From Acetobacter estunensis (GTDB lineage Bacteria; Pseudomonadota; Alphaproteobacteria; Acetobacterales; Acetobacteraceae), in assembly GCF_019083805.1 (NCBI RefSeq), contig NZ_JAHRDV010000003.1, forward strand, positions 186,001 to 250,000: DNA of 64,000 bases, given 5' to 3'. The translations under genes and the position numbers were made by a program. Below, piece after piece: positions 18,953-27,448 of this stretch. Positions within the stretch are counted from its first letter, which is position 1. Each line of letters opens with the position of its first letter. The notes below the pieces were generated by a model. That model saw only the letters and a list, made by a program, of their open reading frames with translations. It was not told the origin of the DNA and made no database searches.

Positions 18953-19465
18953 GTGTCGATGACGTGGGGCAACTTTCAGGCCGTCATCCAGCTTTCTGCC
19001 GGCCTCAATGTCGCGATTCTCAGTTTCGTGGACATCAGCCTGCCCGCCATCAAGGAGCGCCGCCGGGTGTTCGCCAAAGCGCGTCAGGAGTTGGAAATCC
19101 ACCGGCGCAATCCGCACAAACGGGCGCCTGAGCACAAGGAAAGCCATACGGAAGCGGTGAATGAAATGGACCGCGCCCTGTTCGATCTGTGGCGGGAAGC
19201 GGCAAACTTCGAAAGCATCGAAGACTCCCTGCTGCGCTCCACTGGCGTGTTCGGACTTTTCGGCGCGATCTTAAGCCTCGGGTTACTGTGGTATTCAGCC
19301 TATCACTACGACGAAGTCATCCCGGTTCTGGGCACAGTGCTGTCGCTGCTGTCTTTCGTGTCGCTGATCGGGGCGTTCCTGATCAACTTCTTCACGGCGT
19401 CCCGGGCCTCCAGCTTTGCCAAGCGGTGCAACACCCTGCGCGAAACCATGCGCACCAAACTGTAG
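18953..19465 (+). CDS. Small multi-span membrane protein, unknown function
   Basis: Not recognised. About 170 residues: an N-terminal hydrophobic stretch (FQAVIQLSAGLNVAILSFVDI), a central charged helical part rich in Arg, Lys and Glu (about 25-85) that looks coiled-coil, then two transmembrane helices (STGVFGLFGAILSLGLLWYSAY and VIPVLGTVLSLLSFVSLIGAFLI) and a basic C-terminal tail. The start is uncertain: GTG 18947, GTG 18953 and ATG 18959 are in frame; AGGA at 18940-18943 best suits 18953. It ends 6 bases before the end of the convergent hydrolase gene. Confidence 0.7.
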   Translation: MSMTWGNFQAVIQLSAGLNVAILSFVDISLPAIKERRRVFAKARQELEIHRRNPHKRAPEHKESHTEAVNEMDRALFDLWREAANFESIEDSLLRSTGVFGLFGAILSLGLLWYSAYHYDEVIPVLGTVLSLLSFVSLIGAFLINFFTASRASSFAKRCNTLRETMRTKL

Positions 19466-19471
19466 AGTTTG

Positions 19472-20563
19472 TCACACTTGCGGAGCGGAAAACGCCTTCC
19501 GCAGCGCCTTGCCACTCTCGCGCAGAACCCGGCGTGCTTTCCACATAACGGGATAAAACAGCAGAAAGCCATGCAGGGTGCCCGGCGCGCATAAATAGGT
19601 CACCGTGTTACCCGCCTGTTTCAGCTTCTCAGCATACATCGCGGCCTCATCACGCAAAGGATCGCATTCGGCCGTCATGATCCAGGCGGGCGGAAGACCA
19701 GACAGATCCGTCTGTAAACCGGGCGCAAACCGCACATCGTCGGCATCTTCGATGGACCGCGCGTATTGATGTCCATACCACTCCACCATCGCCATGCTCA
19801 GGAAGAATCCCTTGGCGAACAACTGGCGAGAACGCGTTTCCTCCGTCCCCAATGTCGCGGGATAGAACAGAACCTGCATGAGAGGCGTGAGAATGGAACA
19901 CGTCCCATCCTTGCTGTGCGCATCACGGATTTTCTGGCTCATGACAGCCGCCAGGGTTCCGCCTGCACTGTCTCCGGCAAGCGCCATCCGCCCACCCCAA
20001 CGCCATGCTTCTCCCGACAACCAGCGCACCGCCTCCCAACAGTCGTCCACAGCGGCGGGAAACTTGTGTTCGGGCGCAAGACTGTAATGAAAGGAGAGAA
20101 CAGCGGCACCGGAGGCGCGGGCAAGGCGACAGCAGATTCCGTGATGCGAGTTCAACCCGCAATGCACGAAACCGCCCCCATGGAAGTAAAGAACCACGCC
20201 CTTTACCTTGCCGCGCGGAATATAAAGACGAGCGGGCCGGAGTTCACGGGCGCCGGGCACCCGGAGATCCAGCACACGTTTCAGCGGCAGCGATGAAAGC
20301 GCCATGGGGAAAGAGGGTCGTCCGGCAAGCTTGCGCAGCCGCGCAAGATTCTTCGCGCGGACCGCCTCGGGTGGTCCCATGTCCACAGGTTGGCGTGCCA
20401 GCCTGCGCGCCTGAAGACGGAGCATCCAGCCAATCCAGAGCAGGAAAAGACGCGAAATGACATCGGGCCGCGCATTGTCTGCCCGCTTTGCGGAGCAGGC
20501 GGTCCATCTCGTGAAAAGGGACATGATCCGCTGAGTCTCAGCCTCGGGCGACAATATGTCCAC
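19472..20563 (-). CDS. Alpha/beta hydrolase, HSL-type esterase
   Basis: Carboxylesterase-like hydrolase of the hormone-sensitive-lipase (alpha/beta hydrolase 3) group. The 363-residue chain shows the oxyanion motif YFHGGGF (about 126-132), YSLAPEHKFPAAVDDC, the nucleophile elbow GDSAGG (Ser at about 199), the acid region AECDPLRDEA and the catalytic His in PGTLHGFLLF. A possible membrane-associating helix is at residues 38-50. Start is GTG 20563 or ATG 20524; neither has a strong ribosome site. The 5' end lies 54 bases from rnpB, which is read divergently. Physiological substrate unknown. Confidence 0.88.
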   Translation of the reverse strand: MDILSPEAETQRIMSLFTRWTACSAKRADNARPDVISRLFLLWIGWMLRLQARRLARQPVDMGPPEAVRAKNLARLRKLAGRPSFPMALSSLPLKRVLDLRVPGARELRPARLYIPRGKVKGVVLYFHGGGFVHCGLNSHHGICCRLARASGAAVLSFHYSLAPEHKFPAAVDDCWEAVRWLSGEAWRWGGRMALAGDSAGGTLAAVMSQKIRDAHSKDGTCSILTPLMQVLFYPATLGTEETRSRQLFAKGFFLSMAMVEWYGHQYARSIEDADDVRFAPGLQTDLSGLPPAWIMTAECDPLRDEAAMYAEKLKQAGNTVTYLCAPGTLHGFLLFYPVMWKARRVLRESGKALRKAFSAPQV

Positions 20564-20580
20564 CCGTCAGCATCCCACGC

Positions 20581-20609
20581 TTGACGGAACAGGCGTGCGC
20601 GCGCAGGTT
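20581..20609 (+). promoter_or_regulatory. Candidate rnpB promoter
   Basis: TTGACG (20581-20586) is a good -35 element. A 17-base spacer leads to CAGGTT (20604-20609), a weak -10, about 8 bases before the predicted RNA 5' end at 20617. The -35 match and position are convincing; the -10 is not. Confidence 0.45.
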
Positions 20610-20616
20610 CCGCCCC

Positions 20617-21006
<390 letters not shown>

Positions 21007-21104
21007 CTCATTTTTCGAAACGATTCTCATAATGAAGACGATTAGTGATCCTTATCCGTTTTCTGCGAACGGAGATGAGGTTACGTCCTGAAAAACAACA
21101 TGAA

Positions 21105-21119
21105 GAACATAACAAGAAC
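21105..21119. promoter_or_regulatory. Candidate LexA (SOS) box
   Basis: GAACATAACAAGAAC is an exact GAAC-N7-GAAC, which on the minus strand reads GTTC-N7-GTTC, the direct-repeat operator described for alphaproteobacterial LexA. The spacer is T-rich on the minus strand (TTGTTAT). It lies about 110 bases upstream of the candidate mra -35 and 100 bases past rnpB. Eight fixed bases can occur by chance, so this needs a test. Confidence 0.45.
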
Positions 21120-21133
21120 ATACGTTCTTGTTA
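21110..21133. promoter_or_regulatory. Perfect palindrome overlapping the LexA-like box
   Basis: TAACAAGAAC (21110-21119) and GTTCTTGTTA (21124-21133) are perfect 10-base inverted arms around ATAC. The centre GAACATACGTTC also fits the GAAC-N4-GTTC form bound by Gram-positive LexA. It could equally be a site for another dimeric regulator. Confidence 0.5.
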
Positions 21134-21226
21134 ACGGATACCGGGATTCTGGAAACCTTTTGCGAACAAAGAACGGTCTATTTGTGATTTTTCCCAGATT
21201 TCCGCCATTTTTTATTAGAGATTCAT

Positions 21227-21256
21227 TTGACGTCCCATAAAATCCCATGGTATCCC
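21227..21256 (+). promoter_or_regulatory. Candidate mraZ (dcw cluster) promoter
   Basis: TTGACG (21227-21232), an 18-base spacer and TATCCC (21251-21256) place a start site near 21263, giving a leader of about 57 bases before mraZ. The -35 is good and the -10 imperfect. The MraZ-type boxes fall in the spacer and over the -10. Confidence 0.45.
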
Positions 21257-21257
21257 A
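21233..21257 (-). promoter_or_regulatory. MraZ operator: three TGGGA boxes at 10-bp spacing
   Basis: TCCCA occurs at 21233-21237, 21243-21247 and 21253-21257, which is TGGGA-N5-TGGGA-N5-TGGGA on the minus strand. TGGGN repeats with 5-base spacers are the reported binding pattern of E. coli MraZ. Position immediately upstream of mraZ suggests autoregulation of the whole cluster. Confidence 0.7.
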
Positions 21258-21319
21258 AACCACAGTTGGACAGCCCCAAGGATCCCGAGCGTTTCCGCAC
21301 ATGAAGGACATTTCCCCCG

Positions 21320-21796
21320 GTGAGCGTGTTTCTCGGCACACATCAGAATCGAATCGACGCCAAAGGGCGTGTTTCGATTCCCGCCGGGTTCCGCACCGTC
21401 CTTCGCGCCAAAGCCGTTGAGGGTGAAGCACTGATGATCCTTCGCCCGTCCCACACCCTGCCCTGCATCGAAGCGTGGCCTTCCGCCGCCTTTTCGGCCC
21501 TCGCCCAACCGCTTGACCGGCTCGACATGTTCTCCGACGAGCACGACGATCTCGCGGCAGCGCTTTACGCCGATGCCTACCCGCTCGACTCGGACAAGGA
21601 GGGGCGAATCATTCTCCCCGACTTCCTGCGCGAACACGCGGGCATCACGGATCAGGTCGCATTCATGGGGCTTGGACGTATCTTCCAGATCTGGGAGCCG
21701 AAAGCCGCCGACCAGCGCCGCGCCGAAGCCCGCCAGCGCTCGCGACGGGTCACGCTCCCCGGCAATCGCGACAATGCCCCCGGAGGAGCGGCATGA
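21320..21796 (+). CDS. mraZ: MraZ transcriptional regulator of the dcw cluster
   Basis: DNA-binding protein of the AbrB-like (SpoVT/MraZ) fold that forms ring-shaped oligomers and represses its own operon in E. coli. The 158-residue chain has two MraZ repeats: [22 protein letters not shown] near the start, and [23 protein letters not shown] in the second half, each with the DxxGR motif. The C-terminal tail is basic. Start GTG 21320 with AAGGA 11 bases upstream; a second in-frame GTG (21326) is possible. The stop overlaps the rsmH start as ATGA. Three TGGGA boxes lie 60-90 bases upstream. Confidence 0.95.
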   Translation: MSVFLGTHQNRIDAKGRVSIPAGFRTVLRAKAVEGEALMILRPSHTLPCIEAWPSAAFSALAQPLDRLDMFSDEHDDLAAALYADAYPLDSDKEGRIILPDFLREHAGITDQVAFMGLGRIFQIWEPKAADQRRAEARQRSRRVTLPGNRDNAPGGAA

Positions 21797-22872
21797 ATGC
21801 CATGACGCCCACGACCTCCATGATGATCCCGGACCATGATCCCGGACATATCCCCGTCATGCGCGAAGAAGTACTGGCCGCCCTCGCCCCCCATAATGGC
21901 GAAGTCTATGTGGACGGCACATTCGGCGGCGGCGGCTATGCCTGCGCCGTTCTGGCCGCCGCTTCCTGTCATGTCTGGGGCATCGACCGCGATCCTGACG
22001 CCATCGCACGGGGAGAAGCCCTTTCCACCCTTCTGGGCGTAGCCCCGGACGGTGCGCCGCGACTGCGTATGCTGCACGGTGGATTTGGCGCGATGGGCGA
22101 CATGCTGCGCGATGCCGATGTCGCCTCCGTCGATGGCGTGATGCTCGATCTCGGCGTCTCGTCTTTTCAGATCGACGAAGCGGAACGCGGCTTTTCGTTT
22201 CGTGCCGATGGCCCGCTGGATATGCGGATGGGCAAGGCTGGCCGCTCGGCTGCGGATATCGTCAACACCGCCCCTGAAAGCGAGTTGGCGGACATCTTTC
22301 ATCATTATGGTGAGGAGCGTCACGCCCGCCGCGTGGCCCGCGCCGTGGTGGAGGCCCGCACAAGCGCGTCTCTAACCACAACACTCCAGCTCGCGACTGT
22401 CATCCGCTCGGTCGTCCGCGCGGACCGTTCCGGGATCGATCCCGCCACCCGCAGCTTTCAGGGGCTGCGGATCGCGGTGAATGACGAGCTTGGCGAGATC
22501 GAGCGGGGGCTGACGCAGGCTCTCGATCTGCTCGCGCCGGGCGGCCGTCTTGTGGTGGTGGCGTTTCACTCGCTGGAAGATCGCATCGTCAAGCGCGTCA
22601 TGGCCGCCGCCGCCGGACAGGAGTCCGGCATGTCGCGTCATGATCCACGCTCCATGCTGCGCGGGAACGTCAAGCCACAGTTCAGGCTCGCTTTCCGCAA
22701 GCCCATGCAACCGTCCGATGAGGAATGTCGTCGCAATCCACGTGCCCGCAGCGCCAAGCTTCGGGCGTTGCTGCGCCTTTCTTCCGACGACACGAACACC
22801 TCCTCTCACACGGAACACCGGACGAATGTCGGCGTCCGTTCCGTAGCCTCTTCCGACAAGGGAACAACTTGA
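21793..22872 (+). CDS. rsmH: 16S rRNA (cytosine1402-N4)-methyltransferase
   Basis: SAM-dependent methyltransferase (MraW) for N4 of C1402 in the ribosomal decoding centre. The 359-residue chain has [13 protein letters not shown], the SAM motif [33 protein letters not shown], and the catalytic-region motif [16 protein letters not shown]. The C-terminal Ser/Thr-rich tail (after about residue 330) is not conserved. It overlaps mraZ by 4 bases (ATGA) and its own stop shares the final A with the ftsL ATG, which fits coupled translation. Confidence 0.97.
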   Translation: MNAMTPTTSMMIPDHDPGHIPVMREEVLAALAPHNGEVYVDGTFGGGGYACAVLAAASCHVWGIDRDPDAIARGEALSTLLGVAPDGAPRLRMLHGGFGAMGDMLRDADVASVDGVMLDLGVSSFQIDEAERGFSFRADGPLDMRMGKAGRSAADIVNTAPESELADIFHHYGEERHARRVARAVVEARTSASLTTTLQLATVIRSVVRADRSGIDPATRSFQGLRIAVNDELGEIERGLTQALDLLAPGGRLVVVAFHSLEDRIVKRVMAAAAGQESGMSRHDPRSMLRGNVKPQFRLAFRKPMQPSDEECRRNPRARSAKLRALLRLSSDDTNTSSHTEHRTNVGVRSVASSDKGTT

Positions 22873-23846
22873 TGTTCAGGCCCCTCACCCTGTTCTGCGC
22901 ATTGCTGGCCGGTTCGTCGGGAATGTTCCTGTATACAAAGAAGCATCAGACAACGGTTCTGGATCAGCAGATTTCCAAAATCGTGGCGGACACGCAGCAC
23001 ATCCGTCAGCAGACGGCCATGCTCCAGACCCAGTGGGCGCTTCTCAATCAGCCGGATCGTCTGGATCATTTGACGGGGCGTTTCGCCTCACAGCTTCGTC
23101 CGATGGAACCGCGGCAGTTCGTGCGCATGACGGATCTGGGCAAACACCTGCCCGCACCCGGTTCGTTCCGTCCTGCAGGTGGTCATACGGCAGCCGTGGT
23201 GGCTGCGGCGGCAGTGCCGCCTGTTGCACCGGCGCCTGAACCCGTCCGTATGGCAGAAGTCGAACATTCGGCTCCCTCCATTTCACGCGAGCATGAAGAA
23301 GCCCCCGTGGTGGCAAGCGTGAAGCCGCATAAGGCCCCTATGGTGGTGGCGCACGCGGAACCTCTCGCACCGCCTCAGCCTGTCGCTACCGAACATCATC
23401 GACTCCCCCAGTCGGAAACGACAACACCACGGCATGAGGTTGCTTCCTCTGGCAGCGTAACGGACACGCCCGCCGTCACACGCAAATCCACGCGCCACGC
23501 CACCGACACACAGATCGCTTCCAGCGGCGATCCGCGTACACCCGCTCCCACGCCGTCCCTTCCGCACCGTGCGAACCATATGCTCGTGGCGGACAGCACG
23601 CCCGTGCATCATGTGGCCGAAACAGATCGAACCGCCGTGGCCCATACGCCAGCACGGGTCGCGATGGTCGATCATGTCGTGACGCATCGCACAACCTCAC
23701 CGGCCCCGATCAACGTGGCTGCATGGCACCCGGCAGGAAGCGCTACGCCCCGCTATGTGGAAGCCCGGGCCAGTTACAGTGGATCGCTTCTGGGGCACTC
23801 TTCTCTGGGTGGGGGATTGCCGCCGCCGATGCCAATTTCAAACTGA
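22872..23846 (+). CDS. ftsL: FtsL-like division protein with long His/Pro/Ala-rich C-terminal extension
   Basis: By position (between rsmH and ftsI) and layout this is FtsL: a short N-terminus, one transmembrane helix (PLTLFCALLAGSSGMFLY, residues 3-20) and a coiled-coil-like stretch (TTVLDQQISKIVADTQHIRQQTAMLQTQW) followed by LLNQPDRLDHLTGR, the usual FtsL end block. FtsL links FtsQ and FtsB to FtsW/FtsI. Unusually the protein continues to 324 residues with a low-complexity tail rich in His, Pro, Ala, Val and Thr (about 17 His in the last 160 residues), while most FtsL proteins are near 100-130 residues. ATG 22872 shares one base with the rsmH stop. Sequence conservation alone would not identify it. 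Confidence 0.72.
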   Translation: MFRPLTLFCALLAGSSGMFLYTKKHQTTVLDQQISKIVADTQHIRQQTAMLQTQWALLNQPDRLDHLTGRFASQLRPMEPRQFVRMTDLGKHLPAPGSFRPAGGHTAAVVAAAAVPPVAPAPEPVRMAEVEHSAPSISREHEEAPVVASVKPHKAPMVVAHAEPLAPPQPVATEHHRLPQSETTTPRHEVASSGSVTDTPAVTRKSTRHATDTQIASSGDPRTPAPTPSLPHRANHMLVADSTPVHHVAETDRTAVAHTPARVAMVDHVVTHRTTSPAPINVAAWHPAGSATPRYVEARASYSGSLLGHSSLGGGLPPPMPISN

Positions 23847-23875
23847 TGCCACAGTTGCAGGTTCATCTGCTCTGC

Positions 23876-23894
23876 GTGTCGGTTCCTCCGACAC
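23876..23894 (+). other. Hairpin between ftsL and ftsI
   Basis: GTGTCGG (23876-23882) and CCGACAC (23888-23894) form a 7-base stem with loop TTCCT, followed by GGTTTCTTTCC. It lies in the only sizeable gap (125 bases) among the early dcw genes. It could be a weak terminator or a processing or attenuation site. Confidence 0.4.
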
Positions 23895-23971
23895 GGTTTC
23901 TTTCCGGCCCGCCGCCCGTTTCGCAACGATGGGGATGACGGAGGTCGGCCTTCGAGGATACGCCCCGCCTG

Positions 23972-25981
23972 ATGTCTCGCCCGCCGCCTTCGCCTGATCC
24001 GGACACCCCCACGAACGGCAAACCGGCTGGTGACGTGCGGGTGACCAGTGACCAGTTGCGTGAGCGGGCTCTTCTGGAGCGGATGCATGTCCGTCTGCTG
24101 GCCGTAGCAGGCGGTTTCTCCTTTCTGTTCGCGGTTATCGGCCTCAGGCTCACCTTCGCCACCGTGCTCACCCCCATGGTACCGGAAGCGCGGCAGATCC
24201 GGCCGCAGGTGCCCGAGATTCCCAAGGTCGATCCCAAAGGATCGCTCGCCTCCGCGCTGGCGCTGCCACAGGTCAAGCGCGCGATGATCGTGGACCGCAA
24301 CAATCAGGCGCTCGCGGTTTCGCTGCCGGTGGCGCAGGTCTATGCCAATCCGAGCGAACTGATCGACCCAAAGGATGTGGCGCACAAGCTGAAATCGGTC
24401 ATCCCCGCACTGGACGAGGATGAGACGGTCCGTAGGCTCTCCCTGCCGAGGCAGTTTGTTTATCTGGCGCGCAACATCACGCTCCAGCAGGAACTGGCCA
24501 TCAACAATTTCGGTATTCCGGGCATCTATTTCGAACCGGGCGAACGCCGTCACTATCCGCTCGGCATGATGGCGGCCCAGATTCTCGGCGGCGTGGACAT
24601 CGACGATCACGGCATTGCCGGTGTGGAGCGTTATTTCGACAAACGCCTGAACTCGGACCGCAATCCGCTCAAGCTGTCGCTGGATGTGCGTGTGCAAGCC
24701 GTCGTGCGTGAAGAACTGGCGAAGGCGAAAGACACGTTCAAAGCCATCGGCGCCTGCGCGATCGTGATGGACGTGAACACGGGCGAAGTCATCGCCATGG
24801 TCAGCCTGCCAGACTACGACGCAAACAATTTCGCGCATGCTCCTGCCGATGCCCGCTTCAACCGGGCCGTAACGGGCATGTACGAACCGGGCTCGACCTT
24901 CAAACTCCAGACAGCGGCCATGGCGCTTCAGCTGGGCGTGGCCCATATCTGGGACCGCTTCTCATCCATTCCCATCCGCGTCGGGCGCTTCACCATCGCG
25001 GACATGAAGACCGATCACTTCGCGCCGTGGCTCTCCCTGCCGGAAGTGATGGCCTTTTCTTCCAACCCCGCCGCTGCGCATATCGCGCTGGATGTGGGGG
25101 CACAACGCCAGCAGGACTGGCTGCGCGGCATGGGCTTCTTCGCTCCTGTACCGATCGAACTGCCGGAAGCCGGGCACCCCATCGTGCCCGCACGGCGCAA
25201 CTGGAGTCTCTCCACCACCATGACAGTGGGCTTCGGTCACGGCGTGGCCGAACCGCCGCTGTCCATTGTCCGTGCGACCGTGGCCACGGTGAACGGTGGC
25301 ATTCTGCTCAAACCCACGCTGCTGGCGCGTGATGACGCCCCAGTGATTGAAGCGTCCGACGCCCCCGTAATTTCGGGTGGGGCCGAATCTCCCGATGAAA
25401 CCCAGCCGTCCCCCGAAGGCACGCGGGTCTTCTCTCCCCAGAACTCGACGCTCCTACGCAAGATCCTGCGTCTGGACGTCTCAAAAGGCACAGGTAAAAC
25501 AGGTGAGGTTCCGGGCTATTTCGTAGGTGGCAAAACCGGCACGGCGGAAAAAATCGGCGCGAACGGGCGTTATCTTAAACACGTCAACATTTCCGCCTTC
25601 ACCAGCATCTTTCCGATGAACGCGCCGCGCTATGCGGTGTATGTCATGCTGGACAGTCCGCAAGGCACAACTGCCACGCATGGCTGGACGACCGCAGCCT
25701 GGAACGCGGCACCGACCGCAGGACGGATCATCTCACGCGTTGGTCCGATGCTACAGGTCTTCCCTGATACGGCCCATGCCGATCGTATCGAAGCGGAACT
25801 TGCCATTCCTCTGAGACCCCAGCCGCCCCGCGGTGTAAGACCCCTCGGTCCCGGCAATGACCCAGGCGACCCGCGCCACGCCGCCGAGGAACGTCAGGCC
25901 GAAGAACATCGTCGGAAAGTGCAGTCCGCCACCGAGCGTGAGTCCGCACGGACATCGCCCGAATCTCGCGGAAGAGGATAA
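23972..25981 (+). CDS. ftsI: Division-specific transpeptidase FtsI (PBP3)
   Basis: Septal peptidoglycan DD-transpeptidase, anchored in the inner membrane with a periplasmic catalytic domain. The 669-residue chain has an N-terminal cytoplasmic part, one membrane helix (LLAVAGGFSFLFAVIGLRL, about 42-60), a pedestal domain, and the transpeptidase motifs STFK (Ser308, Lys311), SSN (363-365) and KTG in GGKTGTAEK. The C-terminal 50 residues are charged and Pro/Arg-rich. Start ATG 23972 has a GAGG 14 bases upstream, a weak arrangement. The stop lies 3 bases before murE. Confidence 0.95.
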   Translation: MSRPPPSPDPDTPTNGKPAGDVRVTSDQLRERALLERMHVRLLAVAGGFSFLFAVIGLRLTFATVLTPMVPEARQIRPQVPEIPKVDPKGSLASALALPQVKRAMIVDRNNQALAVSLPVAQVYANPSELIDPKDVAHKLKSVIPALDEDETVRRLSLPRQFVYLARNITLQQELAINNFGIPGIYFEPGERRHYPLGMMAAQILGGVDIDDHGIAGVERYFDKRLNSDRNPLKLSLDVRVQAVVREELAKAKDTFKAIGACAIVMDVNTGEVIAMVSLPDYDANNFAHAPADARFNRAVTGMYEPGSTFKLQTAAMALQLGVAHIWDRFSSIPIRVGRFTIADMKTDHFAPWLSLPEVMAFSSNPAAAHIALDVGAQRQQDWLRGMGFFAPVPIELPEAGHPIVPARRNWSLSTTMTVGFGHGVAEPPLSIVRATVATVNGGILLKPTLLARDDAPVIEASDAPVISGGAESPDETQPSPEGTRVFSPQNSTLLRKILRLDVSKGTGKTGEVPGYFVGGKTGTAEKIGANGRYLKHVNISAFTSIFPMNAPRYAVYVMLDSPQGTTATHGWTTAAWNAAPTAGRIISRVGPMLQVFPDTAHADRIEAELAIPLRPQPPRGVRPLGPGNDPGDPRHAAEERQAEEHRRKVQSATERESARTSPESRGRG

Positions 25982-25984
25982 CCC

Positions 25985-27448
25985 ATGAAGCTTTCCTCCC
26001 TTCTCTCCGAAGCAGGCCTGTCGGATCAGGCCCTGTCCGCCGATCCCGACATCACCGCCGTGACGGCCGATAGCCGTGAGGCCGGGCCGGGCGTGCTGTT
26101 CGTCGCCATTCCCGGCACAAAGCAGGATGGACGTGCTTTCATTCCGGCAGCCGTAGCCGCCGGCGCGTCCGCTGTCCTCGTCCCCAAAGATTCGGAACCG
26201 GCTCCGGGCACCGTGACGGTCCGGTCCGCCACGCCACGGCGCTCGCTGGCGCTGATGGTGGCGGCACTGGCCGGGCCGCAGCCTGAGCACATCGTCGCCG
26301 TGACCGGCACCAACGGCAAGACGAGCACCGTGGATTTCCTGCGTCAGTTCTGGACGTTGATGGGCCGCAGCACCGCCAGCTTCGGCACACTCGGTCTGAT
26401 CTCCCCTATGGAACTGCCGTTCGAAGTCCCTTCCCTCACCACGCCCGATCCGGTGACTCTGGCGCGTGCGCTGGCCGCTCTGCGCGAAGAGGGCGTGACG
26501 GATGTGGCCATGGAAGCGTCCTCCCATGGGCTGGACCAGCGCCGTCTCGACGGTGTGCGCCTCTCGGCCGCAGGCTTTACCAACCTGACACGCGATCATC
26601 TGGACTATCACGGCAGCTTCGAAGCCTACCGCACCGCCAAGCTGCGCCTGTTCGACACGCTGCTGCCCGGTGGATCGCTGGCCGCCGCCAACGCAGACAT
26701 GGACGAGGAAACCCTCACGGCTCTGCGTGAGATCGAACGCCGACGTGGCCTCGATCTGCGGTTGGTGGGGCGCAAAGGACATGCCATCCGCCTGCTGGCC
26801 CACAAGGCGCTTCCCGAAGGCCAGCGGTTACGACTGGAAGTGAACGGCCACCGGGAGATGGACATCATTCTACCGCTTCCGGGACGGTTTCAGGTGGACA
26901 ACGCGCTACTCGCCGCAGCTCTAGCCCTGCCGGATGAGGCCGGCATGGAAAAAGCGCTTGAACTTCTGCCGCAGCTTCGCGGTGTGCGGGGACGCATGGA
27001 ACGCGCCGCCGTTCTCTCCAATGGCGCTGCGGTCTATGTCGATTACGCCCATACACCCGATGCCCTCGCACGCGCCCTCACCAGCCTTCGCCCCCATGTG
27101 AAGGGACAACTGTTCGTCGTGTTCGGCGCGGGCGGCGACCGCGACAAGGGCAAGCGCCCGCTCATGGCGCATGAAGCAGCGCAGGGCGCAGATGTCGTCA
27201 TCGTGACCGACGACAACCCTCGCGGCGAGAACCCGGCCGCCATCCGGCAGGACGTGCTATCCGGCGCTCCGCAGGCGGAAGAAGTGCCGGGGCGTAAAGC
27301 CGCCATCACTCAGGCCATCGACCGTCTGGGGGCGGGAGACGTGCTTCTGGTGGCCGGCAAGGGCCATGAGCAGGGCCAGATCATCGGCTCCATCGTGCAT
27401 CCTTTTGACGATGTGAGCGTGGTCCGGCACCTCGCGGGAGATCTTTGA
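25985..27448 (+). CDS. murE: UDP-N-acetylmuramoyl-tripeptide synthetase (meso-DAP adding)
   Basis: Cytoplasmic ATP-dependent ligase that adds the third residue of the peptidoglycan stem. The 487-residue protein has the ligase P-loop VTGTNGKTSTVDFL, NLTRDHLDYHGS, and VDYAHTPDALARAL. The DNPR motif in TDDNPRGENPAAIR marks enzymes that use meso-diaminopimelate, as expected for Gram-negative peptidoglycan. The ATG is 3 bases after ftsI, with AGAGGA inside the ftsI end as ribosome site. The end overlaps murF. Confidence 0.97.
   Translation: MKLSSLLSEAGLSDQALSADPDITAVTADSREAGPGVLFVAIPGTKQDGRAFIPAAVAAGASAVLVPKDSEPAPGTVTVRSATPRRSLALMVAALAGPQPEHIVAVTGTNGKTSTVDFLRQFWTLMGRSTASFGTLGLISPMELPFEVPSLTTPDPVTLARALAALREEGVTDVAMEASSHGLDQRRLDGVRLSAAGFTNLTRDHLDYHGSFEAYRTAKLRLFDTLLPGGSLAAANADMDEETLTALREIERRRGLDLRLVGRKGHAIRLLAHKALPEGQRLRLEVNGHREMDIILPLPGRFQVDNALLAAALALPDEAGMEKALELLPQLRGVRGRMERAAVLSNGAAVYVDYAHTPDALARALTSLRPHVKGQLFVVFGAGGDRDKGKRPLMAHEAAQGADVVIVTDDNPRGENPAAIRQDVLSGAPQAEEVPGRKAAITQAIDRLGAGDVLLVAGKGHEQGQIIGSIVHPFDDVSVVRHLAGDL

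Larger units (their letters stand above)
21007..21319. other. Control region between rnpB and mraZ
   Basis: 313 bases without a convincing gene. AT-richer than its surroundings. It holds the T-run after rnpB, a LexA-like direct repeat joined to a palindrome (21105-21133), a candidate mra promoter (21227-21256) with three MraZ-type boxes, and the mraZ ribosome site AAGGA (21304-21308). A GTG-started 18-codon reading at 21184 has no ribosome site and is not called. Confidence 0.8.

Noticed and set aside
21011-21050. Fur-like AT-rich stretch (GATTCTCATAATGA) after rnpB
   Set aside because: Only a partial match to a Fur box, not symmetrical, and no iron gene lies next to it.
21184-21240. 18-codon GTG-started reading downstream of the LexA-like box, as a possible SOS-induced peptide
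   Set aside because: No ribosome site, no ATG, and it runs into the mra promoter elements.
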